Positions 43,908 through 53,607 of a DNA stretch of 64,000 nucleotides are shown piece by piece. How positions within the stretch are numbered: position 1 is the stretch's first letter; each line of letters opens with the position of its first letter. The notes under the pieces are model-generated. The model ran no database searches. It saw only the letters and a list, made by a program, of their open reading frames with translations, and was not told where the DNA came from. Position numbers and translations under genes: made by a program. The stretch comes from Hyphomicrobiales bacterium. GTDB taxonomy: Bacteria; Pseudomonadota; Alphaproteobacteria; Rhizobiales; Devosiaceae. Location: assembly GCA_004144345.1 (NCBI GenBank), contig SEEL01000007.1, positions 1 to 64,000 of the forward strand, given 5' to 3'.

Positions 43908-44786
43908 ATGCCGGTTGCCCCGCCGAGACCTTCGAGCCTGCCGCTCAATGCGCTGCGCGCCTTCGAGGCGGCGGCACGGCTCGGCAGTTTCGTTGCGGCG
44001 GCGCAGGAACTGGGCGTGACGCCCGGCGCGGTGGCGGCGCATTTGAAGGGGCTGGAAGCCGAGATCGGGGCAAAGCTGTTCGAGCGGCGCAACAAGGGCA
44101 TCGTGGCGACGGCGCTGGCGGCGCGGCTGCTGCCGGAATTCGTCGCAGCGTTCGACGCGCTGGGCGCTGCGGCCCAGGCGATGCGGCGCGAGGCGGCGCC
44201 GCAAGAGGTGCATATCGCGGCGCTGCCTGCGGTGGCGCAGCTCTGGCTCTCGCCGCGCCTGCCGGCGCTGCGCAAGGCCGCGCCCGACATCGCCATCTCG
44301 ATCACCGCGCTCGAAGCGCCGCCCAACCTCAAGCGCGTGCCGTTCGATCTGTCGATCTTCTACCGGCCCTCGGGGGAGGGGCAGGTGGTGGACGAGGATG
44401 TGATTTTCCCGGTCTGCGCGCCTGATGTGGCGAAGGCCCTACGGACGCCCGCCGATCTTCGCGAGGCGGTGTGCCTCACCGATGCGGTGTGGGCAGGCGA
44501 ATGGACCGACTGGTGGAAGAAGGCGGCGCCGGGCCAGAGTTTTGCGCCGCGTGGTCCGGTGTTCTCGCTCTATGCGCTGGCGGTGGCCGAAGCGGTGAAC
44601 GGCGCCGGCGTGCTGATGGGGCACGAGGCGCTAATCCGCGCGGAGCTGAAGAGCGGCCGACTGGTGGCGCCGTTCGACCTGCGCGTGCCCCTGAAGCGGG
44701 CGCTGACCGTCACGGCGTCAGGGCGGCCCAAGAAGGGCAGCGCGACGGAGCGGGTGATGGCGTTGCTGAAGGCTCAGGCGCCGTAG
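43908..44786 (+). CDS. LysR-family regulator (GcvA-like)
   Basis: 292 aa. HTH near residues 10-70: [42 protein letters not shown] is typical of the GcvA subgroup. The effector domain runs from ~95. It is divergently transcribed from the SHMT-like gene and is the natural candidate to control it. The 90-base gap contains an imperfect GATTGC/GCAAATC pair around 43851-43872. Effector unknown. Confidence 0.9.
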   Translation: MPVAPPRPSSLPLNALRAFEAAARLGSFVAAAQELGVTPGAVAAHLKGLEAEIGAKLFERRNKGIVATALAARLLPEFVAAFDALGAAAQAMRREAAPQEVHIAALPAVAQLWLSPRLPALRKAAPDIAISITALEAPPNLKRVPFDLSIFYRPSGEGQVVDEDVIFPVCAPDVAKALRTPADLREAVCLTDAVWAGEWTDWWKKAAPGQSFAPRGPVFSLYALAVAEAVNGAGVLMGHEALIRAELKSGRLVAPFDLRVPLKRALTVTASGRPKKGSATERVMALLKAQAP

Positions 44787-45214
44787 ACAGCCTTCGGGTC
44801 GAACAGTTTCGGCTCGCCGCTATCGGCGAGCCGGCCATCGACTAGGATGCGGTAGAAACAGCTCTTGCGGCCGGTGTGGCAGGCGGCGCCGCGGCCGGTC
44901 TGTTCGACCGTGAGCAGCAGCACGTCCTGGTCGCAATCGGTGCGCAGTTCGATGAGCTTCTGGATTTCGCCCGAGCTCTCGCCCTTCTTCCACAGAGCCT
45001 GGCGCGAGCGCGAGTAGTAGTGAACCTCGCCCGTCTCGATGGTGAGACGCAGCGCTTCGGCATTCATATGCGCCACCATCAGCACGCGGCCAGTCCCGGC
45101 CTCCTGCGCGATGGCGGTGATCAGCCCGTGGGCGTCGAAGCGCGGCGCAAAGGCCGTGCCTTCCTCGAGCTCGGCATGGGTGAGGGCGGTGGGATCGGCG
45201 AAGGAGGTGCTCAT
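44774..45214 (-). CDS. hisI: Phosphoribosyl-AMP cyclohydrolase
   Basis: 146 aa, a stand-alone HisI without HisE. It opens the purine ring of PR-AMP in histidine synthesis. [29 protein letters not shown] carries the zinc and catalytic residues in three segments (CDQD, GAACHTG, SCFYR). Overlaps the LysR 3' end by 13 nt, convergent. Other his genes are elsewhere. Confidence 0.95.
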   Translation of the reverse strand: MSTSFADPTALTHAELEEGTAFAPRFDAHGLITAIAQEAGTGRVLMVAHMNAEALRLTIETGEVHYYSRSRQALWKKGESSGEIQKLIELRTDCDQDVLLLTVEQTGRGAACHTGRKSCFYRILVDGRLADSGEPKLFDPKAVYGA

Positions 45215-45247
45215 GGGCGGCTTTTACCCCGCGCCATGGCGTGACCG

Positions 45248-46090
45248 CTAGTCCTTGAGCTTCACCCACACTTCCACCGTGCCGAGGCCGGTGGAGGGCT
45301 CGAAATCCGGGCCGTAATATTCGAGGAAGCTGAACCAGCGATGGTCGGTCTCGCGGCCGAGCCCCGGCAGGGCCTCGAACAACGCCGCGCAAGTGGCGCG
45401 GATTTTCGAGATGTGCCCCTCATGGGTGTAGCGGGCATAGGTGCCGGCCGGCAGGTTCATTTCGGTGAGGCCGGGCAGCAGTTCCTTGCCCCTGGGCAGC
45501 GGCCCGGCGGCGAAATAGTCGAAGCCCTCACTGCCTTCGGGCATCGGACCACAGACGCCGAAGACGGGCAGCGGGCCGTTATACTCCATCTCCGGGATGT
45601 ACGGCCCGAAGCGCTGCCAGAGATGCGGGATCGTATCCATGGTCTTCCACGTAAAGTGGTGACCGAGCCCGGCAATACGCTGGGCGGGGCGGTCTTCGAT
45701 GACCGGCGGGGCGAGGGTGACTTTTTCGGCGGTGTCCATTCTGAGAGGCTCCACGAGATCGAGTTGGTCGAGGGAGCGCCTGCGGCGGATTTCGTCGGGG
45801 GTGAGGCCGAACTGGTCGCGGAAGGCGCGGGTGAATGCCTCATGCGACCCGTACCCCGCATCGAGCGCCACGTTGAGAATGTCGGGCGCCCCGTCAGCCA
45901 GTTCGCGCGCGGCCTCCGTCAGCCGGCGGCCGCGGATATAGCTCGAGAGCTGGTGCCCGGTTGCGACCGGGAAGATGCGGGAGAGATGGGAGCGGGAAAC
46001 GCCGGCATGCTCGGCCATGGTCTCGAGCGACAGCTCATTGTCCCTGAAACGGGTTTCGATGAACCAGACGGTCTTGAGCACGGCAGACAT
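45248..46090 (-). CDS. AraC-family regulator with GyrI-like effector domain
   Basis: 280 aa. N-terminal AraC HTHs at ~10-110 (NELSLETMAEHAGVSRSHLSRIF, then YGSHEAFTRAFRDQFGLTPDEIRRRR). C-terminal 125-280 is a GyrI-like/SOUL small-molecule-binding domain. This order (HTH first) is the Rob/SoxS-like arrangement. Effectors are often hydrophobic drugs; not proved here. 33 bases separate it from hisI downstream. Confidence 0.9.
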   Translation of the reverse strand: MSAVLKTVWFIETRFRDNELSLETMAEHAGVSRSHLSRIFPVATGHQLSSYIRGRRLTEAARELADGAPDILNVALDAGYGSHEAFTRAFRDQFGLTPDEIRRRRSLDQLDLVEPLRMDTAEKVTLAPPVIEDRPAQRIAGLGHHFTWKTMDTIPHLWQRFGPYIPEMEYNGPLPVFGVCGPMPEGSEGFDYFAAGPLPRGKELLPGLTEMNLPAGTYARYTHEGHISKIRATCAALFEALPGLGRETDHRWFSFLEYYGPDFEPSTGLGTVEVWVKLKD

Positions 46091-46162
46091 GGGGTACCCC
46101 GCGGATGAAGCCCCCAGTCTATGCCATGCGCGAAAAAGCGCGACTTGATCGGCGTTGCGGGC

Positions 46163-46786
46163 TCAGCGCCGGCGGATCATTTCGAAGAAGCGGTCCTGCT
46201 CGGACTTTTCCTCGGCGAACACACCGGTGAAGCGCTGGGTAACGGTCTGGGCGCCATGGGCGCGGACGCCGCGGATCGACATGCACATATGTTCGGCCTC
46301 GAGCAGCACGGCGGCGCCGCGCGGATTGAGGTGCTCGTTGATGGCGTCGATGATCTGGGCCGTCAGCACTTCCTGCACCTGGAGGCGCTTCGAGAAGGCT
46401 TCGACGAGGCGGGCGATCTTGGAAATACCGACCACGCCGTCATGCGGCAAATAGGCGATATGCGCCTTGCCGAAGAACGGCACCATGTGGTGCTCGCAAT
46501 GGGCCGAGAACGGGATGTCCTTGACGAGGACGATGTCGTCATAGCCGCCGACTTCCTTGAACGTCTTCGACAGAATCTGGCCCGGGTCCTGGCCATAGCC
46601 GGCGAAGAACTCGCCATAGGCCTTGGTAACGCGGCGGGGCGTATCGAGCAGGCCCTCGCGGGTCGGATCGTCGCCGGCCCAGGCAATCAGCGTCCGGACG
46701 GCGGCCTCGGCTTCTTCGCGCGTCGGGCGCGCGAGCGCATGAGCAGGCACGGCCGTGGCCGTCTTGGGCTTGGTGGTGACGTCCAT
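46163..46786 (-). CDS. folE: GTP cyclohydrolase I
   Basis: 207 aa. First step of tetrahydrofolate and queuosine precursor synthesis. Zinc ligands Cys97, His100 and Cys168 lie in [13 protein letters not shown] and [23 protein letters not shown] ends the core. N-terminal 25 residues are extra. It faces the IscU-like gene across 156 bases. Confidence 0.96.
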   Translation of the reverse strand: MDVTTKPKTATAVPAHALARPTREEAEAAVRTLIAWAGDDPTREGLLDTPRRVTKAYGEFFAGYGQDPGQILSKTFKEVGGYDDIVLVKDIPFSAHCEHHMVPFFGKAHIAYLPHDGVVGISKIARLVEAFSKRLQVQEVLTAQIIDAINEHLNPRGAAVLLEAEHMCMSIRGVRAHGAQTVTQRFTGVFAEEKSEQDRFFEMIRRR

Positions 46787-46854
46787 TTTGAGGCTTCCTC
46801 TGGTCGGGCTTAATACGGTCTACGCACGCCGATCGTTCCCGGACCAGTTGGGAA

Positions 46855-46871
46855 GAGCACGCAACGTGCTC
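46855..46871. promoter_or_regulatory. Inverted repeat between folE and the IscU-like gene
   Basis: GAGCACG-CAA-CGTGCTC, perfect 7-bp arms, 69 bases upstream of the folE start. May be an operator or 5'-leader hairpin; the rest of the 156-base gap shows only an ACTATATAGG near 46893 that could be a -10 region. Confidence 0.35.
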
Positions 46872-46942
46872 CTGACATCGACCCGGACGGCAACTATATA
46901 GGCAGTTAGCCGTCCCCCTCAAGAAACAGCCATGTGACCGTA

Positions 46943-47395
46943 ATGGAACTGAGCGATCTTTATTCCCAGAGGATCCTCGAAATCGCGGCAAACCAGCCTG
47001 TTCCGGGGCGCCTCGCGCAGCCGGACGCGTCGGCGCGCAAGGTGAGCCGCGTCTGCGGGTCGTCCATCGAGGTGGATGTGGCGGTCAGCGGCGGCACGAT
47101 CACCGGCTATGGCCACAAGATTTCGGCCTGCGCGCTGGGGCAAACCTCGGCGGCGGTGGTCGCGACCAATATCGTCGGCACCCCGGTGGCCGAATTCCGG
47201 ACGCTGCGCGAGCAGATGACCGCCATGCTCAAGGCCGACGGCGAACCGCCGGCCGGCCGTTGGGCCGATCTGGCTTTCCTCGAGCCGGTGCGCGACTACG
47301 CCCCACGCCACAATTCGACGCTGCTGGTGTTCGACGCGGTGGTCGAAGCCCTCGACAAGATCGAGGCCGGCCAAGCAGTTGCGACGGCTGGCTGA
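46943..47395 (+). CDS. IscU/NifU N-terminal-like Fe-S scaffold protein, third Cys absent
   Basis: 150 aa. It has the IscU fold pattern (LYSQRILEIAANQPVPGRL) with Cys38 in RVCGSS and Cys63 in SACALGQTSA, the first two ligand cysteines. The third IscU cysteine position falls in PRHNSTLLVF (121-130), which has none. So it is a divergent scaffold or an assembly accessory. The start at 46943 is preferred; a GTG three codons earlier is possible. First of a three-gene run with an unknown gene and yidD. Confidence 0.88.
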   Translation: MELSDLYSQRILEIAANQPVPGRLAQPDASARKVSRVCGSSIEVDVAVSGGTITGYGHKISACALGQTSAAVVATNIVGTPVAEFRTLREQMTAMLKADGEPPAGRWADLAFLEPVRDYAPRHNSTLLVFDAVVEALDKIEAGQAVATAG

Positions 47396-47829
47396 TGCGG
47401 TTCCTGCACAAGGACTTCGTGCCGTTACGAGACTATCTCGCGGCGCAGCCGGTCCAGATCCGAAAGCTCGAATGGGATTTACGGCCCGTCGAGGCGGGCA
47501 GCTTCGCCTTCCTGCCCTGGACGGTGAAACGCCGTGCCGCCCGCCCGCCACAGGCCGCTGAGCTCGCCGAGATCGAGCAGTGCTTCCATTGGGCCGACCG
47601 GCCGGAGAATGGCGGCACGGCGTTCGAGCATTATTTCCATATCAATGCGCCGCCGAGCGATGCGGCCGTTTCCCTGAGCGGGGCCGTCGAGCATGTCGAG
47701 GCCTATGGGGCACCGGACGAGTTCGTGCTTTGCGGCTATCCCGATGGCGGGTTGATCTCGGTATCGCGCCAGACGCTGCCGTTCCAGCAGGGGCTGGCGC
47801 GAGCCGATGACTGGTGGGGGCCGCGATGA
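47395..47829 (+). CDS. Hypothetical protein between the IscU-like gene and yidD
   Basis: 144 aa, not recognised. Trp- and aromatic-rich (EWDLRPVEAGSFAFLPW, then CFHWADRPENGG), with no signal peptide. ATG overlaps the IscU-like stop (TGATG) and its stop overlaps the yidD ATG, so all three genes are translationally coupled. A role with Fe-S or membrane insertion is possible only by position. Confidence 0.78.
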   Translation: MRFLHKDFVPLRDYLAAQPVQIRKLEWDLRPVEAGSFAFLPWTVKRRAARPPQAAELAEIEQCFHWADRPENGGTAFEHYFHINAPPSDAAVSLSGAVEHVEAYGAPDEFVLCGYPDGGLISVSRQTLPFQQGLARADDWWGPR

Positions 47830-48158
47830 ACCTGTTTTGGCGGGTCATCGATTACCCGTTCAAGCTCGCGTCCTACGTGCTGATCCAGGGCTATCGTTAT
47901 TCGCTCAGCATGTTCATGGGCCGCAATTGCCGGCATGCGCCAAGCTGCAGCGAGTTCACGCGTGACGCGATCTGGCAGCACGGCTTCTGGCCCGGCGGCT
48001 GGATGGGGCTCGCCCGCATCTACCGCTGCCGCCCGGGGGGCACGCATGGCTACGACCCGGTGCCGGACGTGCTGCCGGAAGCCGGACGCTGGTATGTGCC
48101 GTGGCGCTACGGGCGCTGGCGGTCGATCGGCTCGGAGGGGCACGATCACGCCCATTGA
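47826..48158 (+). CDS. yidD: YidD membrane protein insertion efficiency factor
   Basis: 110 aa. NCRHAPSCSEFTRDAI and GWMGLARIYRCRPGG hold the three conserved cysteines of YidD (UPF0161), with an amphipathic N-terminus. It works with YidC in inner-membrane insertion. ATGA overlap with the preceding gene. Its C-terminus is rich in Arg, Trp and His. Confidence 0.93.
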   Translation: MNLFWRVIDYPFKLASYVLIQGYRYSLSMFMGRNCRHAPSCSEFTRDAIWQHGFWPGGWMGLARIYRCRPGGTHGYDPVPDVLPEAGRWYVPWRYGRWRSIGSEGHDHAH

Positions 48159-48165
48159 GGCGGCG

Positions 48166-48336
48166 TCAGTCGTCCTTGGGGGCGAGGAAATAGACCATCA
48201 CGGCGATGCCGATGCTGCCGAAGGAAATCCATTGCCAGACGGCGGGATCGAACTGGACGCGCGGAATGAGCATGCGGATTTCGGGCACGAGCAGCAGGCC
48301 GCCCGCGATGAGCAGAATAATCGCCAGAATACGCAT
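48166..48336 (-). CDS. 56-aa single-/double-pass membrane peptide
   Basis: 56 aa, short enough to be missed by usual length cut-offs. MRILAIILLIAGGLLLVPEI is a hydrophobic first segment; WQWISFGSIGIAVMVYFLA is a second. Ends APKDD. A GGGGA precedes the ATG at 48336. No family recognised. It is convergent with yidD and separate from the HPP gene. Confidence 0.65.
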   Translation of the reverse strand: MRILAIILLIAGGLLLVPEIRMLIPRVQFDPAVWQWISFGSIGIAVMVYFLAPKDD

Positions 48337-48562
48337 AGGAATCCCCAGTATTCATCTGCGACGCTGGCACGATCATGCGCCTCGATATTTAAGGAATTGG
48401 GAAAAACGACCAGCAAAGGCTCGCATTTTGTCCCCGTGCCGCTCCCGGAGCGGAGGACGATCGCCTCTGCCAAGGCCCGCAAAGGGCAGAACATTTCCCG
48501 GGCGTACCTTGCGGTTCGGCACGCGATCGGGTTGATGCGGGGCTCCTTCAGGGTGCCTTTCC
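48337..48562 (+). other. Intergenic region
   Basis: 226 bases between the small membrane peptide gene and the HPP gene. I see an A-rich patch (ATTTAAGGAATTGGGAAAAA, 48388-48407) and a small hairpin CCGCTCCCGGAGCGG at 48438-48452, but no clear promoter or gene. Confidence 0.4.
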
Positions 48563-49108
48563 TTGCATCATCTTCTGGCCTTCCTCCATCGGCACGAGCC
48601 TCGCGGCGAAACGGTGGCCCATTTGAAGTCGGGCATCGGCGCCATGCTGGCCCTGACTCTCGTGGGCGGGCTCGCGGCATGGACCGGGCTGCCGATGCTG
48701 CTGGCGCCGTTCGGGGCGAGCGCGGTGCTGCTGTTCGGGCAGGCGCAGAGCCCGTTCTCCCAGCCGGCCAGCGTGTTCGGCGGCTATCTCGTTGCCGCGG
48801 CGATCAGTGCCGCGATGCTGGCGCTGCTACCCGCCGTCTGGTGGGCGGCGACGCTGGCCGTGGGGGTAGCGATCGCGGTGATGCTGGCGGCCCGCGTCAC
48901 CCATCCGCCGGCCGGCGCGGTGCCGCTGGTGGCGTTCTCGACGCATATGCCGGTCGAGACGCTGTTCTTCGTCGTGCTGGCGGGCGCGTTCTGCCTCGTC
49001 GGCGTTGCGGTGGTCCACCATCGCCTGCCGCCGCGCACGGTCTACCCTAGGCCGCGGCCGCTGGAGGCAACGCCGCCGTCACGTGCCGTTGAGGATAGTG
49101 CCCGCTGA
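48563..49108 (+). CDS. HPP-family integral membrane protein
   Basis: 181 aa with four hydrophobic segments (about 23-43, 45-60, 70-95, 95-140). THPPAGAVPLVAF (113-125) is the HPP signature. Related proteins include the chloroplast/cyanobacterial nitrite transporter NITR; the substrate here is unknown. Start is TTG at 48563. No CBS domain at the C-terminus, unlike some HPP proteins. Confidence 0.88.
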   Translation: MHHLLAFLHRHEPRGETVAHLKSGIGAMLALTLVGGLAAWTGLPMLLAPFGASAVLLFGQAQSPFSQPASVFGGYLVAAAISAAMLALLPAVWWAATLAVGVAIAVMLAARVTHPPAGAVPLVAFSTHMPVETLFFVVLAGAFCLVGVAVVHHRLPPRTVYPRPRPLEATPPSRAVEDSAR

Positions 49109-49132
49109 ATTCATCCGGGCTAGGGTAGCCCC

Positions 49133-49591
49133 ATGACCCGAACCGACCGAGCCCAGATCACCGTCCGCGCGACGACCGACACCGTTTACGCGGCCCTGAC
49201 CAACCCGACAGCGAGGGAGAAATGGCTCCCGCCCACGGGCATGAGCGGCCGCCACGAGCATTTCGATCTGCGGGTCGGCGGCGGCTACCGGATGGTCCTC
49301 ACCTATGACGATGCCAGCGCCGCGCCGGGCAAGAGCTCGGCCGATTCCGACGTCGTCGAAGCCCGCTTCACGGCGCTCGACCTCAACCGCGAAGTGGCCG
49401 AAGCGGTGGAGTTCGTCTCCGACGACCCGGGCTTTGCCGGCACCATGACCATGGTCTGGCGCCTCGAGGCGGCCGCCACCGGTACCCTGGTGACGATCAC
49501 CGCCCACGACGTGCCGGAGGGGATTTCGGCCGCAGACCACGCCGAGGGCCTGTCGGCCTCACTCCAAAATCTGGCGGCTTTTGTCGGCTGA
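49133..49591 (+). CDS. SRPBCC/AHSA1-like protein
   Basis: 152 aa. ITVRATTDTVYAALTNPTAREKWLPP and a terminal helix HAEGLSASLQNLAAFV are the AHSA1 (activator of Hsp90 ATPase-like) pattern. Small-hydrophobic-ligand binding fold; function unknown. Twenty-four bases after the HPP gene. Confidence 0.88.
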   Translation: MTRTDRAQITVRATTDTVYAALTNPTAREKWLPPTGMSGRHEHFDLRVGGGYRMVLTYDDASAAPGKSSADSDVVEARFTALDLNREVAEAVEFVSDDPGFAGTMTMVWRLEAAATGTLVTITAHDVPEGISAADHAEGLSASLQNLAAFVG

Positions 49592-49711
49592 GATGCCTCA
49601 CAGCGCGGCTGGGAAGCTGATGTCCGGCTTGTGACTGCCCGGTTTCCCCGCCTGAATCCACGTGATAAGAGCCCGAACCCCGCCATTCCGGCGGCTCAAT
49701 GGAGATTCCAA

Positions 49712-51685
49712 ATGATCAAGGTGACGTTCCCCGACGGTGCAGTACGCGACTATGCGCGTGGCACCACCGGGACCACCGTGGTCGAGGGCATCTCGATGAG
49801 CCTGGCCAAGAAGACCGTCGCCATGAAGTGGAACGGGGTCCTCGCGGATCTGTCCGATCCCTTGAACGAGGACGGCAAGATCGAATTCGTCATGCGTGAC
49901 TCGGCCGACGGCCTCGGGCTGATCCGGCACGATGCGGCGCACGTGCTCGCCGAAGCGGTGCAGGAGTTGTGGCCCGCCACGCAGGTGACGATCGGTCCGG
50001 TGATCGAGAACGGCTTCTACTACGACTTCAAGCGCGACGAGCCGTTCAGCGAGGAAGAGTTCCCGCTCATTGAAAAGAAGATGAAGGAGATCGTCGAGCG
50101 CGGTGCGCAGTTCACCAAGGAAGTGTGGACCCGCGACGAGGCCAAGCGCGTCTTTGCCGCCAAGGGCGAGAGCTTCAAGGTTGAACTGGTGGACGCCATT
50201 TCGGCCGACCAGACGATCAAGATCTACAAGCAGGGCCAGTGGTTCGACCTCTGCCGCGGCCCGCACATGCGCTCGACCAAGGATATCGGCACGGCGTTCA
50301 AGCTGACCAAGGTGGCCGGCGCCTATTGGCGTGGCGACAGCAACAATCCGGTGCTGTCCCGTATCTATGGAACGGCATTCGCCAACCAGAAGGAACTGGA
50401 CGAATACCTCCACATGATCGAGGAGGCGGAAAAGCGCGACCATCGCAGGATCGGCCGCGAACTCGATCTGTTCCATATGCAGGACGAAGCGCAGGGCAGC
50501 GTATTCTGGCACCCCAAGGGCTTCACCATCTACAACCAGATGGAAGAGTACATCCGCCGCCGGGTGAACGCGAACGGGTATAATGAGGTAAAAACCCCGC
50601 AGCTGATGAACTCGAAGTTCTGGGAGCAGTCGGGCCATTGGGGCAAGTACCGCGAGAACATGTTCGTGGTGCCCGATGAAGTGCCGGGTACCGAGGACGA
50701 AGGTCCCGTGCTCAAGGGCGACGGCGAGCTTATGGCGCTCAAGCCGATGAACTGCCCGGCGCATATCCAGATCTTCAACCAGGGCATCAAGTCCTACCGC
50801 GATCTGCCGCTGCGCATGGCCGAGTTCGGCTGCTGCCACCGCAACGAGGCGCATGGCGCGCTGCATGGCCTGCTGCGCGTCCGCCAGATGACGCAGGACG
50901 ACGCCCACATCTTCTGCACCGAAGAGCAGATCCAGTCCGAGACCGAGCGTTTCGTGCATCTGCTGTACTCGGTCTACGAGGACATGGGCTTCGAGAACGT
51001 GGTCATCAAGCTCGCGACGCGGCCGGAGAAATTCGGCGGCACGATCGAGCGCTGGGACGCGGCCGAGAAGGCCCTGGGCGATGCGCTGCGCGCCACCGGC
51101 TATGATTTCGTCATCGCCGAGGGCGAGGGTGCGTTCTATGCCCCCAAGCTCGAGTTCCATCTGAAGGACGCCATCGGCCGGTCCTGGCAGGTGGGCACGC
51201 TGCAGCTCGATTATGTGCTGCCCGAGCGGCTGGACGCGACCTATGTCGCCGAAGACGGCTCGCGCAAATATGCCGTGATGCTGCATCGCGCGATCCTCGG
51301 TTCGCTCGAGCGCTTCATCGGCATGCTGATCGAGAACTACGCCGGCAGGATGCCGATGTGGCTGGCCCCGACCCAGGTGGTGGTGGCGACGATCGTGTCG
51401 GACGCCGATGCTTATGCCGAAAAGCTGGTCAAGCAGCTGCGTGACGCGGGTATCCGTGCCGAACTCGACGTGCGCAACGAGAAGATCAACTACAAGGTCC
51501 GCGAGCACTCGACCCAGAAGGTGCCGGTGATGCTGGTGGTGGGCAAGCGCGAGGCCGAGGAAGGCACCGTGTCGGTGCGCCGCCTCGGCACCGAGGGCCA
51601 GAAGGTGGTGCCGTCGATGGACGCCATCGTCGAGCTGATGGGCGAAGTGACGCCGCCGGACCTGAAGCGTAAGCAGGCCGCCTGA
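49712..51685 (+). CDS. thrS: Threonyl-tRNA synthetase
   Basis: 657 aa, complete. Residues 1-62 are the TGS domain; 90-220 hold the editing (AlaX-like) domain with [11 protein letters not shown] and the C/H zinc-like motif; the class II core from ~270 carries zinc-binding and motif 2 residues ([25 protein letters not shown]). C-terminal 560-657 is the anticodon-binding domain. The ATG at 49712 follows GGAG. A stem-loop terminator follows. Confidence 0.97.
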   Translation: MIKVTFPDGAVRDYARGTTGTTVVEGISMSLAKKTVAMKWNGVLADLSDPLNEDGKIEFVMRDSADGLGLIRHDAAHVLAEAVQELWPATQVTIGPVIENGFYYDFKRDEPFSEEEFPLIEKKMKEIVERGAQFTKEVWTRDEAKRVFAAKGESFKVELVDAISADQTIKIYKQGQWFDLCRGPHMRSTKDIGTAFKLTKVAGAYWRGDSNNPVLSRIYGTAFANQKELDEYLHMIEEAEKRDHRRIGRELDLFHMQDEAQGSVFWHPKGFTIYNQMEEYIRRRVNANGYNEVKTPQLMNSKFWEQSGHWGKYRENMFVVPDEVPGTEDEGPVLKGDGELMALKPMNCPAHIQIFNQGIKSYRDLPLRMAEFGCCHRNEAHGALHGLLRVRQMTQDDAHIFCTEEQIQSETERFVHLLYSVYEDMGFENVVIKLATRPEKFGGTIERWDAAEKALGDALRATGYDFVIAEGEGAFYAPKLEFHLKDAIGRSWQVGTLQLDYVLPERLDATYVAEDGSRKYAVMLHRAILGSLERFIGMLIENYAGRMPMWLAPTQVVVATIVSDADAYAEKLVKQLRDAGIRAELDVRNEKINYKVREHSTQKVPVMLVVGKREAEEGTVSVRRLGTEGQKVVPSMDAIVELMGEVTPPDLKRKQAA

Positions 51686-51695
51686 GGCAAATCCC

Positions 51696-51717
51696 GAGGG
51701 GCGGGCAGCCGCCCCTC
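51696..51717 (+). terminator. GC-rich hairpin after thrS
   Basis: GAGGGGCGG-GCAG-CCGCCCCTC, perfect 9-bp stem, followed by TCTA. Eleven bases after the thrS stop; likely terminator though with a poor U tract. Confidence 0.7.
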
Positions 51718-51811
51718 TCTACCGGGTCCGCAAGACTACGGATGGCCGGCTTCACTCTCTCTTGTTCGCCCCGGTTGCAGGCTTCCCGACATTGAATTCC
51801 GGGGGTTTGCA

Positions 51812-53605
51812 ATGTTTAGCCTGTTTGCCGGCGCGGGGGCCGACCGCGAGGCGTCGGCCACGCTTGACGCCTTGTCCAAGTCCTGGGGCATGATCGAGTT
51901 CGCGCTCGACGGCACCATCCTCACCGCCAACGAGAACTTCCTCAAGACGCTTGGCTACGAACTGGCCGACATCCAGGGCCAGCACCACCGCATCTTTGTC
52001 GAGCCGGATCACGCCAGGAGCGGCGACTATGCCGAGTTCTGGCGGCGGCTGAACCGCGGCGAGTTCGACAAGGGCGAGTACAAGCGGCTGGCCAAGGGCG
52101 GGCGCGAGGTCTGGATCCAGGCGTCGTACAATCCGGTGGTCGACAAGCAGGGCAAGCCGCTCAAGATCGTCAAGATCGCCACCGACGTGACGGCGCTAAG
52201 ACTCGCCGCCGCCGATGCGCACAGCCAGCTGGCCGCCATCGGCAAGGCCCAGGCGGTCATCGAGTTCAACCTCGACGGCACGGTGATCGGGGCCAATGAG
52301 AATTTCTGCAAGGCGTTGGGGTACGGGCTGAGCGAGATCGCCGGCAAGCACCACCGTATGTTCGTCGACCCGGCTTACGCGGCGGGCAGCGAATACCAGC
52401 AGTTCTGGGACAAGCTGCGGCAGGGCGAGACGCTGGCAGCCGAATTCAAGCGGATCGCCAAGGGTGGCCGCGAAGTCTGGATCCAGGCGTCCTACAACCC
52501 GATCTTTGACCTCAACGGCAAGCCCTACAAGGTGGTGAACTACGCGACCGATGCCACCGAGGCGACGGCGCGCAAGGAGGCGGTGAAGATCCTCGGCGAG
52601 CAGCTCGCCAAGTTGGCCGAGGGCGACCTGACCGCCGTGATTGAAACGGCGTTCGTCGGCGACCTCGAACAGGTGCGCCTCGCCTACAACGGCACGGTCG
52701 GGCAGATGCGCGACATCGTCGGCAGGCTGCTCGGCGCCTCGTCCTCGCTGAAGACGGCGACGGGCGAACTGCTGTCGGGTACCAATGATCTCGCCGACCG
52801 CACGACCAAGCAGGCGGCGGCGGTGGAAGAGACCTCGGCGGCGCTCGAGCAGCTGGCCCGTACGGTGATCGACAATGCCAAGCGCGCCAGCTCCGCCAGC
52901 GGCAAGGCGCGGCTCGTGTCGCAAACGGCGGGCGAGACCAATGCCGTAATGAAGGACGCCAATGACGCGATGGAGCGCATCTCGTCGTCTTCGACCAAGA
53001 TCTCCAACATCATCGGGCTGATCGACGACATCGCCTTCCAGACCAATCTGCTGGCGCTGAACGCCTCGGTGGAAGCGGCGCGGGCAGGCGATGCCGGCAA
53101 GGGTTTTGCGGTGGTTGCCGTCGAAGTGCGTCGCCTGGCGCAATCGGCGGCCGGTGCCTCGTCGGAGGTCAAGGCGCTGATCGAACAGTCATCCAGCGAG
53201 GTCAGCACCGGCAGCCGCAGGGTGGCAGAGGCGACGCAGAAAGTCACGTCGATGCTCGACGGTATTCACGAGAACGGCGTTCTGATCGAAGAGATCACCA
53301 CTGCCACCGGCGAGCAGTCCAACGCCATCCGCGAACTGACTGCGGCGGTACGGCAGGTGGATGAGATGACCCAGCACAATGCGGCGCTGGTCGAGCAAAC
53401 CAATGCGGCGATCGAACAAACCGAGAGCCAGGCGACGGAACTCGACCGGATCGTCGACGTCTTCGTGGTGGATGGGGCGGGCCAAAGCACCTCTCCCATG
53501 CCCGTGTCCGCAGGGCGCCTCCCCAAAGGCCGTGCGGCACCCCGTCCGCCACGAGCCTACCTCAGCGAGGGCAATGCCGCGCTGAAAGAATGGGCGGAGT
53601 TCTAG
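51812..53605 (+). CDS. Soluble methyl-accepting chemotaxis protein with two PAS domains
   Basis: 597 aa without membrane helices. Tandem PAS units at ~15-130 and ~140-250: each has [17 protein letters not shown] and a [14 protein letters not shown] strand, so they are recent duplicates (Aer-like/haem- or flavin-type). The signalling core (~325-560) shows [28 protein letters not shown] in segments and [11 protein letters not shown] at the end. Energy or redox taxis is likely by analogy to Aer; no che genes here. Confidence 0.93.
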   Translation: MFSLFAGAGADREASATLDALSKSWGMIEFALDGTILTANENFLKTLGYELADIQGQHHRIFVEPDHARSGDYAEFWRRLNRGEFDKGEYKRLAKGGREVWIQASYNPVVDKQGKPLKIVKIATDVTALRLAAADAHSQLAAIGKAQAVIEFNLDGTVIGANENFCKALGYGLSEIAGKHHRMFVDPAYAAGSEYQQFWDKLRQGETLAAEFKRIAKGGREVWIQASYNPIFDLNGKPYKVVNYATDATEATARKEAVKILGEQLAKLAEGDLTAVIETAFVGDLEQVRLAYNGTVGQMRDIVGRLLGASSSLKTATGELLSGTNDLADRTTKQAAAVEETSAALEQLARTVIDNAKRASSASGKARLVSQTAGETNAVMKDANDAMERISSSSTKISNIIGLIDDIAFQTNLLALNASVEAARAGDAGKGFAVVAVEVRRLAQSAAGASSEVKALIEQSSSEVSTGSRRVAEATQKVTSMLDGIHENGVLIEEITTATGEQSNAIRELTAAVRQVDEMTQHNAALVEQTNAAIEQTESQATELDRIVDVFVVDGAGQSTSPMPVSAGRLPKGRAAPRPPRAYLSEGNAALKEWAEF

Positions 53606-53607
53606 GG

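Noticed and set aside
49598-51508. 636-codon minus-strand open frame opposite thrS
   Set aside because: Antisense of a highly conserved gene with biased codon use; His/Leu/Val-rich, no recognisable domain.
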